From Halorubrum sp. Hd13 (GTDB lineage: Archaea > Halobacteriota > Halobacteria > Halobacteriales > Haloferacaceae), in the NCBI RefSeq assembly GCF_002252755.1, contig NZ_NHOY01000005.1, forward strand, positions 46,668 to 110,667: DNA of 64,000 nt, written 5' to 3'. Under the pieces are notes generated by a model. That model was not told the origin of the DNA, searched no databases, and saw only the letters and a list, made by a program, of their open reading frames with translations. Below, piece after piece: positions 61,065 to 64,000 of this stretch. Position 1 is the stretch's first letter; each line of letters starts with the position of its first letter. The translations under genes were made by a program, and so were the position numbers.

Positions 61065-61074
61065 TCTTAAAAGA
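61065..61074 (-). promoter_or_regulatory. TATA-like box for the TrmB-like gene
   Basis: The minus strand reads TCTTTTAAGA centred 32 nt before the ATG at 61037. ATTACACAATTGTG at 61086-61099 lies just upstream and may be an operator. Confidence 0.5.
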
Positions 61075-61202
61075 CTTGTGTATAGATTACACAATTGTGC
61101 GCTAGCTTCGTCGGGTCGCGGAGCGACGACGGGTCCGCAACGGCGGGTCCGCGACGGCTCGTCGCGTGAGTCGACGGCCGGCCTCGACCAGAGCGGCCGC
61201 GT

Positions 61203-62261
61203 TCAGTCCGTCGTCGCCGTCTGTCGGCCGCGCGTCGTCCGCAGCGAGACGACCGACGTGTAGATGACCGCGGCGGCGACGACGACGGCCGCGCCGATCA
61301 CGAGGACCAGTCCGACCGTCTCCATGAGCGAGTTCCCGATGTAGGACCCGATCTCGCCGATGCCGACCGCGATGGCGCCGGCGAGCAGCATCCCGCCGAA
61401 GTACACCTTGATGCCGTCGGAGTCGACGACGGCGGTCGCGGCGGAGCCGACGCGGGCGCCGAGCGCGCTCCCGAACAGCAGCGGGACGACGATGCCGAGG
61501 TCGACGCCGCCGCCCTGTCCGTAGAGGTAGCTTCCGAGCCCGCCGGAGAAGACGATCTCGAACAGGTCCGTTCCCACGGCGACGGGAACCGGGACGCCGA
61601 TCGCGTAGATCATCGCCGGCATCCGGATGAAGCCGCCGCCGACGCCGAGGAACCCGGACAGGAGGCCGGTCGCGAAGGCGACGGCCGTGATGACCCACGC
61701 GGAGACGCGGACGTCGCCGCGGAGCGTCACCATCGGCGGAATCCGGACCGTCCGCTGAATCGTCTTCGCGATCTCGGGGATCTCGTACTCGCTGAGGTCG
61801 CGGTCGGCCGCCTCGTGGTCGATGCCGCCGCCGTCGTCGTTTTTCAGGGCGTCACGGGTGACCATCGCCCCGACGCCGCCGAGCAGGGCGACGTAGGCGA
61901 CGCTGATGACGCCGCCGGCGAGTCCCAGCGATTCGAGGTAGTAGACGCTGGCGCGGCCGGCCTCGATACCGACGGTCGTCCCGGTGATCATGATCGCGCC
62001 GAGCTTGTAATCGACCTGCCCGAGGTCGTGGTGTTTCAACGTCGCGATGACGGCCGTCCCGAAGACGAACGCCATCCCGCTACCGACCGCGACGGGCGCC
62101 GGGTAGTCCAGCATCAGCAGGGCGGGGGTAACGAGGAACGACCCGCCCATCCCGAAGAACCCGAACAGGACGCCGACGACGAGGCCGAAGCCGACGAACA
62201 GCGCCGCCATCTCCGGGCTCGTCCCGAGGAGGCCGAGTCCGTCGGAGAGGCTACTGAGCAT
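61203..62261 (-). CDS. TauE/SafE-family sulfite/organosulfonate exporter
   Basis: A 352-residue protein with 8-9 membrane helices. The family repeats are clear: GFFGMGGSFLVTPALLMLDYP in the first half and GFLGVGGGFIRMPAMIYAIG in the second. A hydrophilic loop lies at about residues 136-170. It exports sulfite, thiosulfate, a sulfonate or another small anion. It overlaps the start of a mini membrane gene by 11 nt and probably shares its transcript. Confidence 0.9.
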   Translation of the reverse strand: MLSSLSDGLGLLGTSPEMAALFVGFGLVVGVLFGFFGMGGSFLVTPALLMLDYPAPVAVGSGMAFVFGTAVIATLKHHDLGQVDYKLGAIMITGTTVGIEAGRASVYYLESLGLAGGVISVAYVALLGGVGAMVTRDALKNDDGGGIDHEAADRDLSEYEIPEIAKTIQRTVRIPPMVTLRGDVRVSAWVITAVAFATGLLSGFLGVGGGFIRMPAMIYAIGVPVPVAVGTDLFEIVFSGGLGSYLYGQGGGVDLGIVVPLLFGSALGARVGSAATAVVDSDGIKVYFGGMLLAGAIAVGIGEIGSYIGNSLMETVGLVLVIGAAVVVAAAVIYTSVVSLRTTRGRQTATTD

Positions 62262-62415
62262 CCTCTTCGCCTCCGATTAGGAGTCGCATGAAGCGGGGCC
62301 CGAAGAGGCGCTCGATCCCGCCGTAACCCACGTACAGCACGATCGCTTCCAAGAGGATCGCGCCGATGAGCATGGCCGTCTCCGGGTCCCACGTGGGAAT
62401 CTCTAACCCTGACAT
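62251..62415 (-). CDS. Mini membrane protein linked to TauE
   Basis: A 54-residue protein starting at 62415 (MSGLEIPTWDPETAMLIGAI) with one hydrophobic helix, VLYVGYGGIERLFGPRFM, and an acidic C-terminus EEDAQ. Its 3' end overlaps the TauE start by 11 nt, so the two are translationally coupled. Likely it is an accessory subunit of the exporter. Confidence 0.75.
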   Translation of the reverse strand: MSGLEIPTWDPETAMLIGAILLEAIVLYVGYGGIERLFGPRFMRLLIGGEEDAQ

Positions 62416-62695
62416 CGATCCGTCCCCCGGTCTTCGCAGTTGGAAATTCGCTGTTGGCACATTTCTGTTCAACTCACTCTACCCGGTTCACGCCTATAAC
62501 GGTTTTGGGATTATCGCACAATACTATATCCGAATAACCTCGGGCCGACCATTCATAACTTATGCGTAACGTACTGCGCTCGCCGGTCCAGACGACCGGT
62601 CGGCGCACGCGCGGGACATCGGTCGCACGCGCGGCGGTGACGGCTGCGCTCGAAGCGAAGCGGCGGTCGACGTCAGAATACAGTGACGGCCGATT

Positions 62696-63871
62696 TCAGA
62701 GGAGGAGAGACGCGGCCGCGTACGCGAGCGCGAACGAGACCCCGAACGACCCCGCCCACGCTCCCACCGTCACACCGATTTTCCGGAGGTCGACCGCGTC
62801 CCGGCCGCCGACGGCGGCGCCGCTCCCGATGATGGCGCTGACGACGATCTCGTTGAACGACACCGGAACGCCGAGCAGGACGGCCAGCTGCGCGATCAGG
62901 AACGACGGAACGAGCGCCGAGATCGAGCGTCGCGGCCCGAGCGACGAGTAGTCCTGCGCGAGGGACTTGATCATCCGCGGTGCGCCCGTCCACGACCCGA
63001 CGAGCATCCCCAGCCCCCCGCCGACGAGCACGGTGAACGTCGAAATCGTCCCGACCTCGTCGAGCAGGGGTAACAGCGGCCCGACGGCCAGCCCGACCTG
63101 ACTACCTCCCGCGGAGAACGCGACGAGCGAGCCGAGCGCGAGCAACACGCGCCGGAGCCCGGCGCGCTCGTCGCGCCCGATGTCCCACCAGACGACGGCG
63201 GCGACGACCAGCGCGGCGACGCCGGTAACGGCGACCCCCGACGCGAGGCCGTCGACCTCCAGCGCCCGCTGTCCGAGACCGCGGACGGTCCCCGAGGCGC
63301 TCCCGTCGCCCAGGAAGCTGAACCGGACGTTCACGAGGACGGCGCCGACGAGACCGGCGAGCGCCGGAACGCAGTACCGCTCGGGGACCCCGGGACGCGG
63401 CAGGAGGCTCGCGATCCCGAACGCGATGCCCCCGCCGACGAACGGCGTCAACGTCCAGACGAGGGCGATCTGCCGGTACTTCGCCCAGACCGGGGTCCCG
63501 CCGAGCGCGAGACCGACGCCGATGACCGCGCCGGTCACCGTGAACGCGGTCGCGATGGGGTACCCCGTCGTGATGCCGACCGCCATCAACCCCGCGCCCA
63601 GCGCTAACACCAGGATGACGCCGGCGACGGGGAGGCTGATGTCGCCGACGAGGCCGCTCCCGACGGCTTCCGAGACGTTGCTCCCCTGCGTGACGGCACC
63701 CGTGAACCCGAAGGCTCCGACCAGGAGAGCGGCGCGCATCGTCCCGATGGCGTTCGCGCCGACGGCGGGGGCGAACGGCGTCGCGCCGCTCGACCCGGCG
63801 CCGATGACCCACGACATGAACAGGCTGGCCACTGCTGCACCGATGAAGAGCGCGAAAAGAACGGGGTCCAT
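62696..63871 (-). CDS. PiT-type inorganic phosphate transporter
   Basis: A 391-residue membrane protein of about 10 helices. The PiT repeats are ASLFMSWVIGAGSSGATPFAPAVGANAIG near the N-terminus in the family's ANDxxNxxG-like position, GAVTQGSNVSEAVGSG, and a second VGGGLGMLVGSWTGAPRMI copy in the C-terminal half. It imports phosphate with cations. Converges with nothing nearby; its start is 15 nt from the stop of the next gene upstream. Confidence 0.9.
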   Translation of the reverse strand: MDPVLFALFIGAAVASLFMSWVIGAGSSGATPFAPAVGANAIGTMRAALLVGAFGFTGAVTQGSNVSEAVGSGLVGDISLPVAGVILVLALGAGLMAVGITTGYPIATAFTVTGAVIGVGLALGGTPVWAKYRQIALVWTLTPFVGGGIAFGIASLLPRPGVPERYCVPALAGLVGAVLVNVRFSFLGDGSASGTVRGLGQRALEVDGLASGVAVTGVAALVVAAVVWWDIGRDERAGLRRVLLALGSLVAFSAGGSQVGLAVGPLLPLLDEVGTISTFTVLVGGGLGMLVGSWTGAPRMIKSLAQDYSSLGPRRSISALVPSFLIAQLAVLLGVPVSFNEIVVSAIIGSGAAVGGRDAVDLRKIGVTVGAWAGSFGVSFALAYAAASLLL

Positions 63872-63886
63872 CTGCGGGTGGGCGGG

Positions 63887-64000
63887 TCAGTCCGCGCCCG
63901 CCGCGGCGGCGTCACGCGCCCGGGTCCTGCTCCGCCAGTACCCCTGGAGGTACGCGCCGACGAACATGCCGCCGAGCGCCCAGAGGATGGGGACGTTGCC
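63887..64000 (-). CDS. C-terminal end of a membrane protein (5' end outside window)
   Basis: The last 37 codons are visible: NVPILWALGGMFVGAYLQGY is a membrane helix, then WRSRTRARDAAAAGAD. It lies 15 nt upstream of the PiT gene on the same strand and may be co-transcribed with it. The family is unknown. Confidence 0.6.
   Translation of the reverse strand, partial: GNVPILWALGGMFVGAYLQGYWRSRTRARDAAAAGAD

Overview
The window is chromosome-like DNA from a halophilic archaeon (class Halobacteria). The evidence is high GC, strongly acidic proteins, many leaderless genes with a TATA-like box about 25-30 nt before the start codon, Tat-type lipoprotein signals (twin Arg plus lipobox Cys), a rod-determining factor RdfA, an archaea-specific SMC-related protein, haloarchaeal IS6-type transposase debris and TrmB/IclR-type regulators. 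The genus cannot be fixed from the sequence alone. I saw no rRNA, tRNA or CRISPR array.

Layout. (1) 1-7964: three co-oriented genes for secreted modular proteins with malectin-like, Ig/PKD/CARDB-like, cohesin-like and dockerin-like modules, i.e. a possible cell-surface cohesin-dockerin assembly. (2) 7965-11594: a decayed stretch with a threonine-synthase tail, a small membrane protein, an orphan lipoyl protein, an E1-beta tail and a PD-(D/E)XK nuclease-like gene. (3) 11595-14403: D-galactonate branch (SDR dehydrogenase, galactonate dehydratase DgoD, KDPG/KDPGal aldolase). (4) 14419-17109: RdfA next to an SMC-like ATPase with a zinc hook. (5) 17152-25860: LarA-like protein, IclR regulator, MFS transporter, CoA-transferase, quinone-reductase-like MDR, VOC, cupin, and a DUF35/thiolase pair whose thiolase has Ser in place of the usual nucleophilic Cys. 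(6) 26152-42426: TctCBA tripartite tricarboxylate transporter, UspA, tartrate/D-malate dehydrogenase, enoyl-CoA hydratase, a second CoA-transferase, a fused FAD/Fe-S 2-hydroxyacid dehydrogenase, malic enzyme, a ThDP enzyme and a D-2-hydroxyacid dehydrogenase; together these look like hydroxy-dicarboxylate and organic-acid use feeding malate, pyruvate and acyl-CoA pools. (7) 42427-45784: two IclR genes around a dead IS6 element, with three copies of a palindrome CATTACA-N10-TGTAATG; a fourth copy lies near the first IclR gene. (8) 45785-59818: a second catabolic island with a BKACE-type beta-keto acid cleavage enzyme, two SDRs, a sugar-type ABC importer, an aldehyde:ferredoxin oxidoreductase, an amidohydrolase with a MIP18-like partner, an acyl-CoA synthetase, gamma carbonic anhydrase, thiolase debris and UspA. 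(9) 59819-64000: an AT-rich gap, a TrmB-like regulator, a TauE/SafE exporter with a mini membrane protein, a PiT phosphate transporter and a truncated membrane protein.

How it works together: the middle of the window is mostly modular catabolism of small organic acids and sugar acids. Importers (TctABC, ABC, MFS) deliver substrates. CoA-transferases and ligases activate them. Hydratase, thiolase and BKACE enzymes cleave them. Dehydrogenases, malic enzyme and AOR feed central metabolism. IclR proteins probably act through the shared palindrome. Pathway assignments are inference from neighbourhood; substrates are not proven.
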